DNA of 64,000 nt from Capsicum annuum (GCF_002878395.1 NW_025862266.1:69385-133384), one strand, 5' to 3'; shown: positions 24,691-36,535, counted from the first letter of the stretch. Numbers and translations: made by a program. The notes: generated by a model from the letters alone, not told the origin.

Positions 24691-26400
24691 CAGTATAGTG
24701 AAACATAGAAAGAATGAAGCCAATCCATTCCCAAGATTACTTTAAAATCCACTATGTCATGTTCTATCAGATCCACTAATGTCTCCCTATTAAGAATGGA
24801 CACCACACAATTACTATAGATTTTCTAGCAATAATAAACTCACCCACATGAATAGAAATAGAAAAGGGGTTGGAAATATTTCAAGGACTAAACCCAAAGT
24901 GTACAACCACATAAGGAGTCACGTATGATAGGGTGGAATTGGGATAAAGTAAATAATAAACATCAAGGAAGAAATGTTATAACATACCAGTGATAACATT
25001 TAGGGATGCCTCGGATTCCTGATGAGTAGCAAGTTCATAGAGGTATTTTAACCATTTCAGTCTCGAATGTGGTGCCCTTAGATGTAGGAGCCAAATAAAT
25101 GATGATTGACACCTTATTAGCCATAGTGGAAACCCTAGATGAAGGATAATTCCCTATGTAAATAACCAGGGTGATCATAATTAAAATAGAAATTCATCTC
25201 CTCTTCATAACATCCAAGATGAAATTGCCTACAAAAACAGTAAGGAGGGTGAGGTAGGGCTAACTGGGCTCCACTAACATAAGATTGGGCACCTTGAACC
25301 TTAGGATCATTGCTAGACGAAAAATGATAATCACCAGTAGGCTTAGGATGAGGATCTTTAGATGATAAATTAGAATTTCAAAGTTCTTCTTTTTAGACCA
25401 TTGCATACCACCTTTCCCGCTGCTTTACTGATTTCCACCCTGCTCTGCATACATAAATTTTTTGCTTTGACTTTATCCCGCCTTTACCTACTTCCTCTTC
25501 TTATCCTTCTCTGTTGTGTATGTAAACCGCCAGCAAGGATATATCCATATCATTATTTACCATAACATCCTTACATTCCAAGACCAAATCACGGGCTAGA
25601 CTAGAAGCAAACTATGTCATTTTGGACCACATATTAAACACGAACTCCGGAGCATAAGAGTATAGTTGTTGGAAATTCAGTGCGTACTCTTTAATACTCA
25701 TCCTGCCCTATTTCAGATTCACAAACTCATCAATTTTTATTCCCTTAACTCCTAAGGAAATAAATTATCTAGAAAGGCATGCACAAACTTTTCCCACATA
25801 GCCAACTCATTATCTTCACCCCTTAACTCCTCTCACTACTCATAGCAATGATAAGACACTTTCTTTAACTAATAAGTTGCAAACTCCATACCTATTGAAT
25901 CAGTGGGATGCATTACTCTGAAGAGATTCTCCATCTCATCAATAAGCCCCCTCCTAAAACTTAGAGCCTTTAAAAGCTGAGGTATTCAACCTTATAAACT
26001 GGCCAACTCATATGACCTCAGATAAGCTGGCAACAGGACCAACATGGTCAGTTTGATGAGACTACAAAGCAATAATCTAAGCAAGTATGTGGATAAACTG
26101 ATGGAACTCTGCATTAGAGATATCTCTTTGAGGGGGCAGAACATTAGCATCACCAGCCCGAGAAGCCCGAGGGGGACTCGTAGGGATCAACAGAACCTCG
26201 GGTGGAGTTAATCAATTAGGAGTTGGGGCCCTAGATCGAGTTTGCATTCCATGAGTAGGGAAAATCCCTTCCATATTTGACTTATTTGGGACAGAGGTTC
26301 CACCTAAGCTCCTAAGATCGTCAGATCTCTGGGGAGGTATAAATTAAAATGCGAGTAAGGAAACAGTTAGAGAAGTTTCATGACGAGCATGTGGTGAATG
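24690..26400 (-). pseudogene. Gag-protease fragment of gypsy element B
   Basis: It is a close copy of element E's gag-protease region (phrases such as 'tctccctattaagaatgg' at 24782 and 16422 are shared). Protease lies at about 24700-25110, the zinc knuckle region near 25140-25330, and Gag capsid at about 25400-26000. The leader continues to 26400, where it is interrupted and resumes near 27350. All frames are broken. Confidence 0.65.
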
Positions 26401-26402
26401 AT

Positions 26403-27350
26403 GTAAGGCTTTCTAGTCAGCTTTGAGGTAGGCTTTTACCTACTTTTCTTTGAAGATGATGTGTGTTATGTATGGCATTTGAATATGAATGTTAGGATTC
26501 ATTATTAATAAATAACTTAGCATTAATTATTGATGTTTGGGGAATTAGATGATGGATTTAGACCTATAAGGTGGAATGTTTATGATCCTTTTAGAACTAT
26601 ATTGCCTTTTTCCTAGGTTAAGCTAATTTGTAGCATGAATATGATAATATGCAAGGTTTGGGATGTGATTTATGTGTTGGAATCATGGTTTGTATGCTTA
26701 ACCTTAGTTTGGCCATTTTACTGATCTTAAAATGTAATTTGGGTAGTGTTGGCTTAAATGGTCATGTTTCTAGGTGAACTTCTGTAGTACCCTATATATT
26801 TCTAGTTCAATTTAACTCAATAGAGGAACATTAGAGACTTAGGACTTGAAATTTTAGCTAAGTGTTGAAGATTTAGTCTCACTTTTGGCCCCTAAACTTT
26901 GATGAATTTATTCTCAACCTTTCCGACATTGGAATGTCAATTGCTAAGTTGTTTCATTATTCGGGTAGTCCACAGTACCTTCGAGGTGAGTTTTAGAATT
27001 TTCAAAGAAGGATTAGGGCATGTTTGGTTGACAAAAATAGAACCTCAATGCGATATCGCTGCGCTACGTCGTTTGCCACATCGATGTAGATGACGCAATG
27101 CGTTGCTAATTGCACCATAGTGAGCAATGTGACGAATCAGTGATTGCATTGATGCCCAGTATTTAGGTGTTAAATGACGAGTTATGAGGGGAATTTAAGT
27201 CATTTACCCTTACCCAAATCTGCCCAAAACACATAATTTTAGCCCTAAATAGCATAGATGCTTTATTATTCATCTTTTTCTTCCCCAAGAACAAAACCCT
27301 AGCTCCAAGAATCAAGAACAATTCCATAACTCCTACTCCAAGAAAAATAG
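26403..27350 (+). repeat. Probable + strand LTR-derived insertion in the leader of B
   Basis: In element E the leader runs unbroken through the point where B is interrupted ('agaagtttcatga' at 26374, then 'accctctat' at about 27350). The insert seems to be in + sense. TGTAGTACCCTATAT at 26782 resembles the starts of related LTRs, a palindromic block lies at 27050-27105 (GCGATATCGC, ACGCAATGCGT), and a 5' UTR-like stretch with AAAACCCTAG lies near 27293. The part at 26403-26781 is unidentified. Exact ends and target duplication were not resolved. Confidence 0.35.
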
Positions 27351-27449
27351 ACCCTCTATCACGAAATAGAGCATAAGGGGCATGCTACACACCCATAAAA
27401 GTGTCTCTACTAAACATGGCTTTTTAGATACCCAGCGACACTGAATTAT

Positions 27450-27461
27450 GCTCTGATACTA
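27450..27461 (-). promoter_or_regulatory. tRNA-Met primer binding site of element B
   Basis: On the - strand it reads TAGTATCAGAGC, matching the standard plant tRNA-Met primer site TGGTATCAGAGC at 11 of 12 positions. It lies four bases inside the LTR that starts at 27466, as expected for first-strand priming. Confidence 0.75.
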
Positions 27462-27465
27462 AGCT

Positions 27466-27967
27466 TGTCATGACCTAAACTCGGGCCTAGCCATGATAAG
27501 CATCTCAAGCCCACCATGGGCAGGACATAACCATCCTACCATTGTTAACTTTTGAATGAAACTGGAAAAATTTAAACTAGGAACCCAATCTTATGGGCCA
27601 CCGCGACGCACCCCTATCACAGTGGCTCACTGGAAATTGTCGAATGGTAATTTGGCACACTCCGTGATGCCCCACCATCATGGTGTCTCACTGAAAATTG
27701 ACCATCGTTATTTACACCCTCTCTGTGATGCGCCAAGGACAGGAATGATGGTTTTTTATGACTGGGACATAAATTAACCATAACTCTTTCATCGTGTGTC
27801 TATTTTGGATGAATCTTATGTCGACGAAAAATTTATTCTATCATCTATGTAATGAAAAGTTGAAATCTAAGGAATTCCATAGGAAAATAAGTATAAATCA
27901 TTCTAGAAGCCAACACTTGATACTTTAGGGAAAAAAATTCATCTAGGAAAAACTTCGGGGCATTACA
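27466..27967 (-). repeat. Internally deleted LTR shared by elements B and C
   Basis: This 502-bp LTR has ends TGTCATGACC and GGGGCATTACA. Its first 80 bp match the start of the 33016 LTR and its remaining 420 bp match 34785-35208, so about 1.7 kb of the middle is missing. A polypurine tract adjoins its right end (3' LTR of C) and a primer site adjoins its left end (5' LTR of B). It therefore joins two elements head to tail. An ORF at 27845-28408 runs from it into the integrase of C. Confidence 0.8.
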
Positions 27968-27982
27968 ATATCCCCCCTTGGG
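27968..27982 (-). promoter_or_regulatory. Polypurine tract of element C
   Basis: On the - strand it reads CCCAAGGGGGGATAT immediately before the LTR start TGTAATGCCCC, the primer for plus-strand DNA synthesis. Confidence 0.8.
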
Positions 27983-27989
27983 AACATTC

Positions 27990-29451
27990 ATCCCCGAATG
28001 TTGATGCGGGACACAGAAAATCATAATTTCAAGCATACTAAGGGATAGAAAGAATAAGGCAAGGATTGTACCTTCCAATTTGTTATCCATTGGATAAAAA
28101 AGGTTTGGGTATCTAGATCTCATGTCAACTTCTGATTCCCAAGTTGCTTTTTCAATTTTCTGATTTCTCCACAACATTTTAACTAGGGCTATATCTTTGT
28201 TCCTCAATCTTCTAACTTGGCGATCCAAAATTTCTACAGGATCTTCTTTATAGGATAAGGAGTTTGTCACTTTGATTTCTTTGACAGCCAACACTAAAGA
28301 ATGGTCTCCCATGCACTTCTTCAACATAGATAGATGAATCACCGGATGAATAGAACCCAAACTAGTAGGCAATTCTAACTCATACGTGACTCCACCTATC
28401 CTACTCACAATATGGTATGGCCATACATAGCGAGGACTCAGCTTACCCTTCTTCCCAAATCACATAACTCCTATCATGGGAGAAACCTTGAGAAATACCC
28501 AATCTTCAACCTCAAACTCTAGATCTCTTCTCCTAACATCGGCATACAATTTATAACGAATCTGAGCTGTCTTAAGTCATTCTCTAATGACTTTCACATC
28601 CTCCATTGCCTGATGAACAAGATTAGGCCCAAACATCTGTGTCTCATCCACTTTATACCACCCTATTGGTGACCTACATCTTCTCCCATACAATGCCTCA
28701 AATGGTGTCATCTTAATACTAGAATGGAAACTATTATTATACATGAAGTCAATAAGGGGAAGGTGTTCCACCCAATTACCTTTAAAATCACTAAACAGGC
28801 CCTCAACATGTCCTCAAGGGTCTGAATGGTGCGCTCAGCCTGCCTATCTGTCTTAGGGTAAAAAGCAGTTATTAGGTTCACTTGGGTACCTAAACCTCTC
28901 TGAAAAGATCTCTAAAATTGAGAAGAAAGTTATGTAGCTCAATCAGATATGATGGCTATTTCTGCAATGAACAACTTGACATAATCCTCTCCCGAATAAT
29001 TAGTCCTGATAGGTAGAAAGTGAGCTGACTTAGTCAGCCTATCTATAATCACCCAAATGGAATCATACTGGTTTTGGGACCTCGAAAGTCCTATAATAAA
29101 GTCTATATTAATTATCTCCCACTTCCACAAAGGTAAAGCTATCTCTTGAGAAGAACCACTTGGCCTTATATGTTCTACTTTAACTTGTTGACAATTCAAA
29201 CACTTGGAAACATAGTTAGCCACATCATGATTCATATTATTCCACCAATAAAGGGTTTTCAAATCATGATACATCTTAGTAGAGCCAGGGTGAACAACAT
29301 ACCTCGACGTGTGATCTTCGTTAAGGATTCGCTTCCTCAGACCATCTACATCTGGCACACACAACCTACCCTGGTATCTCAAAATACCATCACCACCAAT
29401 TTTAAATAATATTACCTTTTGTTGACCCACATCTTTCTTCATCTGAATCAA
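27990..29451 (-). pseudogene. Integrase of gypsy element C
   Basis: Three open pieces on the - strand cover the protein. 28939-29451 holds the HHCC zinc domain (VVHPGSTKMYH, then CLNCQQ), the first catalytic Asp (INIDFIIGL) and the beginning of the core. 28577-28771 holds the later core (FMYNNSFHSSI, ALYGRRCRSPIGW). The downstream frame in 28070-28408 holds the C-terminal domain with PVEILDRQVRRLRNK and ATWES, a chromodomain-like tail. Stops separate the pieces. It would insert cDNA in the nucleus if intact. Confidence 0.8.
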
Positions 29452-29466
29452 GATGGGATCTTCAAC

Positions 29467-30951
29467 CTACTTCTCTTTAACTTCTGCACAAAGGGAAGAT
29501 TTTGCTATCTCATCAACAACCACTCCTCCATCTTCGCAATCCAAAAGTCGCACTCCTAGATTTGTAAGTTGGTGAATATCCTTCACCATCTCCCTCTTTT
29601 CTTTCCCCACATGAGAAATACTACCCATAGATAACCTGCTGAGGGAGTCAAATACCATATTTGCCTTGCCCAGAAGATAGTGTAGGCTCATGTCACAGTC
29701 TTTTAAAAGTTCAAACCATCGCTGCTGTCTGAGATTCAATTATTTTTGTGAGAAAACATACTATAAACTTTTGTGGTTACTAAATATGTCAACATGTACC
29801 CTATACAAATAGTGCCGCCAGTTCTTAAGTGCAAAAACCATAGCCGCTAACTCCAAGTCATGAGTAGGGTAGTTCCTCTCATGCACCTTCAACTGCTTAG
29901 ATACATAAGACACTACCTTATTGTGCTGCATAAGAACACACCCAAGTCCAACTCAAAATGCATCACAATATACAACAAAACCTTTTGTACACTCCGAAAG
30001 AGTCAAAATAAGAGCAGTAGTCAACTTGTATTTCAACTTCTCAAAACTATTCTCACAAGAGTAAGACCACAAAAACTTCACCTTTTTTTGAGTCAACTTA
30101 GTAAGTGGTGTAGCTATAGAAGAAAAACTCTCTATGAACCACCTGTAATAACCCAAAAAACCCAAGAAGCTCCGAATATTGGTTAGAGTCGTGGGTCTAG
30201 GCCATTTTCTCACTATCTCAACCTTTTGGGAATCAACCTTAATCCCCTCACTAGACACAATATGCCCTAACAAAGCAATAGCATTTAACCAGAATTCACA
30301 CTTGGAGAACTTTGCATACAACCTATGTTCTTTGAGAGTCTGGAGGATAATTCAGAGGTTATTAGCATGGTCCTCCTTACTTTTGGAATAAATCAAGATC
30401 TTATCAATGAAAACTATGATGAGAAAGTCTAGAAACTTTTGGAAGACCCTATTCATTAGGTCCATGAAGGCTGCAGGGGCGTTAGTCAACCCGAAGGACA
30501 TGACTAGGAATTCATAATAGCTATATCTGGTTTGAAAAACTATCTTGGGAATGTGCGACTCCCTAACTTTCAATTGATGGTATCCTGAATGACACTCTAT
30601 TTTAGAAAAGCACTTAGCATCCTCAAATTGGTCAAACAGATCATCAATCCTAGGAAGTGGATACTTATTTTCGATAGTGACCTTGTTTAACTGGTGGTAA
30701 TCTGTGCATATACATAGGGAACCATCTTTTTTTCGCACGAAAAGTATAGGTGCACCCTAGGGATAAACACTAGGATGGATGAAACCTTTATCTAGGAGGT
30801 CTTCTAGTTGCTCTTTTAACTCTTTCAACTCTGCTAGAGCCATTCTATATGGTGAAATAGAGATGGGATGGGTGTCTGGCAACACATCTATGCCAAAATC
30901 TATCTCCCTATCAGGTGGTATTCCTGGGAGATCATCTGGCAAGACTTCCAA
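29467..30951 (-). pseudogene. Reverse transcriptase and RNase H of element C
   Basis: From N to C terminus: 30757-30951 ([17 protein letters not shown] linker and fingers start), 30352-30738 ([35 protein letters not shown] and the catalytic block), 29953-30321 (KFSKCEFWL, VSSEGIKVD, YYRWFIESF, then the start of RNase H at YCDA) and 29467-29739 (end of RNase H and spacer). The catalytic block reads FIDKIL where FIDDIL is expected, and [10 protein letters not shown] where KIDLRSGYHQ is expected. Two of the three catalytic Asp positions are therefore changed. Confidence 0.85.
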
Positions 30952-30969
30952 AAATTTATTTACTATTGG

Positions 30970-31680
30970 AACAGATTAAAGAGAAAGACTTTCGGTATTA
31001 GAATCTTTAGCCCAAATAAGATGATACAAGCAACCCTTAAAAATAGGTTGACGGGCTCTTAGGTAGGACATGAAGTGCCCTCTAGGTGATAAAGAGTGCC
31101 CTTCCTTTTTCATTGCTGGCTCATTCAAAAGAGAAAAAGTAACCTTTCGGATTCTACAGTCTAGTGTAGCATAACACGAATGGAGCCAGTCCATTCATAG
31201 GATAGCATCAAAATCAACAATATCAAGCTCTATGAGATCTGTCATAGTATCCCAGCTATGAATAGACACAACACAATTTTTATATATCCTCCCAGCCATA
31301 ATAGAATCACCCACCGGAGTACAAATAAAGAAAGAGTCAGTAATTACTTTGGGCTCAAACCCGAAACCAACAGCCACATATGGGGTCTTATAGGACAAGG
31401 TAGACCCAGGATCAAGTAACATATAAAAATCATGGGAAAAGATTTGTAACATACCAGTGACAACATCTGGTGAGGCCTCTACCTCCTGGCAGTTAGTCAA
31501 AGTGTACAGCCGGTTGTGACTGCTCCCGACATCTGATGTGGCACCCTTTTGAGGCAGTGTTTGTGCGGAGGAATTTGCCTGAGATTTTGCCCCACTAACA
31601 TTCTTCCTAGCAGATGGACAATCCCTCTGAAAGTGGCCCTTCTAACCATAAGAATAACACACAAATGTGCCTAGCTGACA
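30970..31680 (-). pseudogene. Protease and zinc knuckle of element C
   Basis: 31195-31500 is open on the - strand and holds the aspartic protease: the active-site loop LDPGSTLSY and the C-terminal FDAIL. It is followed in 30976-31194 by MDWLHSCYATLDC, which leads into RT. DPG rather than DTG is, as I recall, common in solanaceous relatives, so it need not be inactivating. The zinc knuckle at about 31625-31670 has lost its second Cys (CYSY in place of CYxC) and carries a stop codon. Confidence 0.75.
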
Positions 31681-31860
31681 CCTTCCTAGATGATGCCTAC
31701 CATAAGTCTCGCACCATGGATAAGAATGGTACTACTGAGCCACACTACCCTGTGACAGGGTATCTTGAGCTCTGGATCCCTGATCAGTATGGAAACTCTA
31801 AGATTTTCTGTCAATTGGAGGTCTGGGCATCGGGATGCTGCCTAAGGACTATGCATTACC

Positions 31861-32430
31861 CTAATTCTTTTTCTTGTCTAATTTATTACCCCACTTACCA
31901 CTTTGTGGCTGGTTGTGATGCTGGTCTGCTATTTTGGCTCTCTTTGCCTGTCCGTCCTTCTCTTTAGATTCAACAATTTTGTTTTTCTTTTCTTCTACCT
32001 GTTGCATATGGATTGACAGCCTAGAAAATTCCCACTCCCTATTTAGCATTGCCCCTTGACATTCAAGAACTAGATCATCTGAAAGGCCGGATGCAAACTT
32101 CCTCATCTGGGCTCTCATATTGCTAGTTATCTCTGGTGCATAGCTGGCTAATTGGTTAAACATCAAAGTGTACTCCTGGACACTCATATTTCCTTTTTTC
32201 AAATTCATAAACTCCTCAGCTTTGGCCTCTCTCAACTCTAGAGGAAAAAACCGATCAAGGAAGGCTTCTACAAATTCTCCCCAAACTATGGGCTCAGCAC
32301 TTTCTCCCTTTGCATCCTCCCACTTGTTATACCACTGATTTCCAATATCCTTGAGTTGATAAGTTTCTAACTCCACCCCTTCTATCTCCTTCACAAACAT
32401 CACCTTAAAGATCTTCTCTATGTCATCCAC
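31861..32430 (-). pseudogene. Gag capsid region of element C
   Basis: This is the longest open frame in the window (189 codons). It matches the retrotransposon Gag family (Pfam Retrotrans_gag type). Landmarks are YQLKDIGNQWYNKW, FVEAFLDRFFPLELREAKAEEF, MSVQEYTLMFNQLASYAPE and RMAQ-type FASGLSDDLVLECQGAML, followed by a Lys/Glu-rich linker. Gag builds the cytoplasmic particle and binds the RNA. The N-terminus (32430-32800) and the C-terminal knuckle lie in other frames, so the protein is incomplete. Confidence 0.85.
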
Positions 32431-32999
32431 AATCTCCTATGGATCTTATTTTACCTTGGTGCCAATAAACTTAGGTGGCTTCATTCTCCTGAAATAACCT
32501 ACCCTAGTAGCCTCAGATGTAATACATACAGAACCAATATCTTTCAATCATTGAGCCTAATTTGGCCACCAACTATGCCATTGTAGGAATAGACTGTCTG
32601 AATTCTGCATTAGAAATATCCCTCTAAGAAGTCGGGGGATGATTAACATTGGTCCATGGAGCCCAAGGTGGGATGGTCGGGACTGGAGGTACTCCTGGAG
32701 TAGGAACATATTTTGGGGTGAGAGCTCTGTTATGGGTCTATATCCCGTGAGTGGGACGAACCTTATCTGTTTTTGTATTTTGATCAATAGTGAGATGATG
32801 AGGCATGATCAATTTTTCTATAAAGCAAGAGAGAATTGATTAGAGGCTGATTAGACTCCAAAGCACCAACTAGATCACAAAGAGGGAAAATATTCCTAAA
32901 TGCCTAGTAACCCCCTGCTTATAAGTGTGATGCACTACACACCCATAAATAAGACTCTACCCAACACGATTTCGCAGATGCCCTGAGATCATGAATGAT

Positions 33000-33011
33000 T
33001 CTTTGATACTA
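33000..33011 (-). promoter_or_regulatory. tRNA-Met primer binding site of element C
   Basis: On the - strand it reads TAGTATCAAAGA, similar to TGGTATCAGAGC with three changes. It lies four bases from the start of the 5' LTR at 33016, the same spacing as the B site. Confidence 0.65.
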
Positions 33012-33015
33012 AGTT

Positions 33016-35208
33016 TGTCATGACCCAAACTGAGGCCCTGTCCATGATGAGCATCCCGAACCGTGAAGGCCCGAACACCAATCTAACTTGAAATAATATA
33101 CACGATTCATACATAAATAAGGAAATACGGATATTATAGAAAGGCAGAATCATGGTCATAAATCTGATATAAATTTAGCATTTAAGAATGAAATCCAAAA
33201 CTAACTAGCAACATTTGCAAATTGTTTGCGAAATCTCTACAACATGATTACTAACACAATTTGAAAACTGTGATAAGGCCCCCAGTAGACCAAAACCATA
33301 TCTATTAATAGTTGTCTAAAAGTAAATAAGCATTCTGGAATAAAGAAGGTTCACCAACTGGACACTGCAACTTTGTCTAATAAAATTTATAATTTTTTTA
33401 GACCCCTAGACTAAGCCTCAAAACCTAGAGGGAGGAGGGGGGGTCAATACAGATGTTCTGGTACGCAAAGTAATCAAAAATAAAACTTTTATATAAGTAA
33501 AATAGTGGAGAGCAATTTGTTAAAAATCATGCATAAATAGTTGTCAAAACACATGGGCACTTTCTGAAAATCATAAGTCATTCTTGTTAATGCACTGTCT
33601 GTTCTTCGTATTACTTCTGATTTAGGTAATACGCCCCGACAATTCTAAAATCCCATGGGCTGTATAGAATCAGCTATTGACTCGGTGGGGAAGCCCCCAA
33701 CCCGAGTGTGCCGCAAGGGTTGGAGTTTTTATTTCTGATACGTCATACAACACTAGGCCAACGTAATATAATATACTCGGATTGGCAAATCATGGTTTTG
33801 AGCAATGAGTTGTCTGAACTCATGCCTCTTTCGGGGAACCACCTAACATCTCTTTGTGCCGATTTTTAACCATTTCTAAGCATACATCATTCTAAATCTT
33901 AAAAACTGAAAGTCTCATTTCAAACATGCATTCTATTCTGATCTGAATTATCATGGCATAATCTAAATTGGTGTCGTCACACTAAGACTTGCAAGTCCTA
34001 TTTCTGAGTCATAGTACAATAAGCATGATCTTTCATTACAAGATAGTTCAGACCACCCTATCATGCAAATAGTATAAGAGATTTTATGTTCTGAAGCCTA
34101 AATCAAAACTATGCAAGAATCCTTTAAACATATGGTGGTCATGTGCTTTTGGCAAAATCATGCACTCTTTCATTATATGAATATTTTCAACATTTATCAA
34201 TACAACTACCCTATCTTTTAAAATTCAAATCTTAATCCAATTATAACATAGTTTAAGACATTTTAAACCATGCTTTTCAAGGATGCATTCAAAACATCTA
34301 TAGCATATGATAAGTAAAGGAAAATTAAAACAAGAAAGGGATTTTACATAAGTCATATTCTCAATTAAATCATCAACCTTAAAACACAAGCATACATATA
34401 TATACAATTTCGAATCAATGTGGGGGAAGGTCAAAAGACCAAAACAGTACTATCAAGATTTATAAAATATGAATGTATTCATAAATCTGAAAATCCCTTT
34501 CTTAAAATCATGATTTCTATGCCCATGAGATTTTAGGAAAACCCTGTGTACCTTGATTATAAAGAATAATGGCTGATCCTTGAAGCCTACGGTTTGAAGA
34601 TTCTAAATGTCTGATCAATTTCAAAAGCCCACGGTTGAATCTTGAGTTTCTTAGAGGAGAAACATATGAACTAGGGTTTTTGTTTTGAGGGAAATCTTGA
34701 GAATGTTGTATATTATGCTTGTAGAGGTCTTAAATCTCCTATTTGGACATTTTAAGAGACTTTGTAAAAGTCCAAACTACCCTTTTTAACTTCTGAATGA
34801 AACTAGAAAAATTTAAACTAGGAACCCAAACTTATGGGCCACCGCAACATGCCACTATCACGGTGGCTAACTGGAAATTGACGAATGAGAATTTTGCCCA
34901 CTCCACGAGGTGCCACCATTATTGAGTCTCACTAGAAATTGACCATCATCATTTACACCCTCTCTGCGATGCACCAAGGATAGGTATGATGGTGTTTTAC
35001 GACTAGGACTTAAAATAACCATAACTCCTTCACCGCATGTCAGTTTTGGACGAATCTTATGTCGACGGAAAACTTATTCGATTATCTACATAATGAAAAT
35101 TTAAAATCTAAGGAATTCCATAGGAAAATAAGTATAAATCATTTTATAAGCCAATTCTTAATACTTTAGGGACAAAAATTCAGCTAGGAAAAACTTTGGG
35201 GCATTACA
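33016..35208 (-). repeat. 5' LTR of gypsy element C
   Basis: 2,193 bp with ends TGTCATGACC and GGGGCATTACA. The outer 420 bp (34785-35208) and the inner 80 bp match the 502-bp LTR at 27466. An inverted repeat GCCACCG / CGGTGGC lies at 34838-34867, about 340-370 nt from the LTR start. The right flank is AAATC, and no matching duplication occurs at the other end of C. The frame inside it at 34225-34434 is not conserved in the partner and is not called. Confidence 0.8.
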
Positions 35209-35365
35209 AAATCATAGCCTTTAGAAATTACATGAAATAAATCAACAAATAAATTAAATATATAAAAATTATTATGGGTATAGATCTCAATAAATAAATC
35301 AATAATTTAAGTTTTAATGCCAATAATTCCTAAGGAGAGGTGAGGTTATTACTGCCTATAGGATA
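35209..35365 (+). repeat. Direct repeat, first copy (partner at about 36372-36535)
   Basis: About 155 bp closely matching 36372-36535 in the same orientation; shared phrases include 'tagaaattacatg', 'aaataaatcaacaa' and 'gaggcgaggttactact'-like sequence at the end. The repeat runs into the start of the Ulp1-like coding remnant (LRRGEV) in both copies, but only this copy continues with protease coding sequence. Confidence 0.75.
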
Positions 35366-36010
35366 ATTTACCTCAACTTCTACCACAATTTCAAGAATAA
35401 GTCGATGAGCTCATTAAGCTAGCATCAACTCCTAGTGGCCCAGGATTTGATTTGTTAGATTTCAGGTTCCAATAGGATGAAGATATAATTTATTATGTTA
35501 GAAGGAAGAGGTCATATCTACACAGCAAGAGCTGGACCAAGGCAAAGAGAATCCTTACAGTCATGAATGTGGACAAAAACATTTCATGGCTCTTGAGATA
35601 CTGCTCGAGGATGAAAAGATGAAGGTGTATGACTGCAACTTACCTATCTTCGACGAGGCCCTTTTTTTACCCACATGCCACCACTATTAGAGTTGTTCCC
35701 CAATTATTTAAGCCAGAGTAAGCTGATAGATTATTTACTAGAAAAAGTGTTGATGAAGCAAACATGGGATTTTAAAGGTCGAAACAAGGACATGAACCTT
35801 TCAAAAAATGAAACCAGTGCCACGTGTTGGTCATACGTTCTTGCACACATCTAATGTTTGCTGACCAGCATAAAAATGGCTGAGCCAATAACATTTTTGT
35901 GTGACAACAATGCAGAAAACATTCAAGAGGTCTAGACTTATAGGGGTACTAGCTAAACGCTTGGAGCCTGTGAAAAAAGAAGAAGATGTAAAAATACAAA
36001 CACCATACAA
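35330..36010 (+). pseudogene. Ulp1-type (C48) cysteine protease C-terminal remnant
   Basis: Piecing + strand frames together shows a C48-like domain. NFYHNFKNKSMSS and PSGPGFDLLDFRF come first, then HFMALEILLEDEKMKVYDCN, holding the expected His and Asp of the triad. PPLLELFPNYLSQSKL, WDFKGRNKDMNL and ETSATCWSYVLAHI follow, the last at the expected Cys position. At least two frameshifts and several stops break it. Such domains remove SUMO-like modifiers. Fused to DUF1985 they travel in Mutator- or En/Spm-related transposons, and I recall this version as frequent in pepper. It is a transposon-linked relic, not a host gene. Confidence 0.6.
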
Positions 36011-36049
36011 ATTTTTTATTTCAACTAATATGTTGTGGAAATTTTTCAT

Positions 36050-36345
36050 ATTTGATTAAAATTGAATTTTTTATAATGCAACAGATTGTCTAACTATTCG
36101 AACAGATAGTTTATCTTTTATAATAGATAGTTTATTTGTTGTGATAGGTTGGTTATCTGTTGTATTATGCAGATATTTATATCTAAGTCTATCTATTGTA
36201 ACAGTGGAAAGACCTGTTTGATAATTTTCAATAGATGGCCTACATGTTGTAACATATGTCTAAATTTGTTTGATATTTTCCAACAAATATGTCATTTGTT
36301 GCAATAGATACCTTATCTGTAACAATATTTGAATCTAGTTTTTAT
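36050..36345. repeat. Degenerate minisatellite-like block (AACAGATAGTTTATCTGTT type)
   Basis: Irregular short words such as ACAGATAG, GTTTATCTTTTATAATAGATAG and GTTATCTGTTGT recur on both strands at 15-30 bp spacing. They are related to the cleaner 21-bp repeat at 38250-39015. Confidence 0.5.
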
Positions 36346-36371
36346 TTCCTTTAATAAGTTCAAATCTAAGG

Positions 36372-36535
36372 GTAAATAAATCGTAGTCTTTAGAAATTAC
36401 ATGGAATAAATCAACAAATAAATTAATTGTAAAAAAATTGTTATAGGTACCAATCTCAACAAATAAATCAACAATTTAAGTTTTGATGCCAACAATTTCC
36501 TAAGAAGAGGCGAGGTTACTACTTTGAAAAACTTA
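36372..36535 (+). repeat. Direct repeat, second copy
   Basis: Matches 35209-35365. After it (36540-36800) the sequence has no partner and no recognised gene. Confidence 0.75.

Noticed and set aside
29860..30186. 108-codon + strand frame
   Set aside because: Antisense shadow of the RT/RNase H of element C, which has family motifs on the - strand.
31614..31967. 117-codon + strand frame
   Set aside because: It overlaps the zinc knuckle and Gag of element C in antisense and has no motif of its own.
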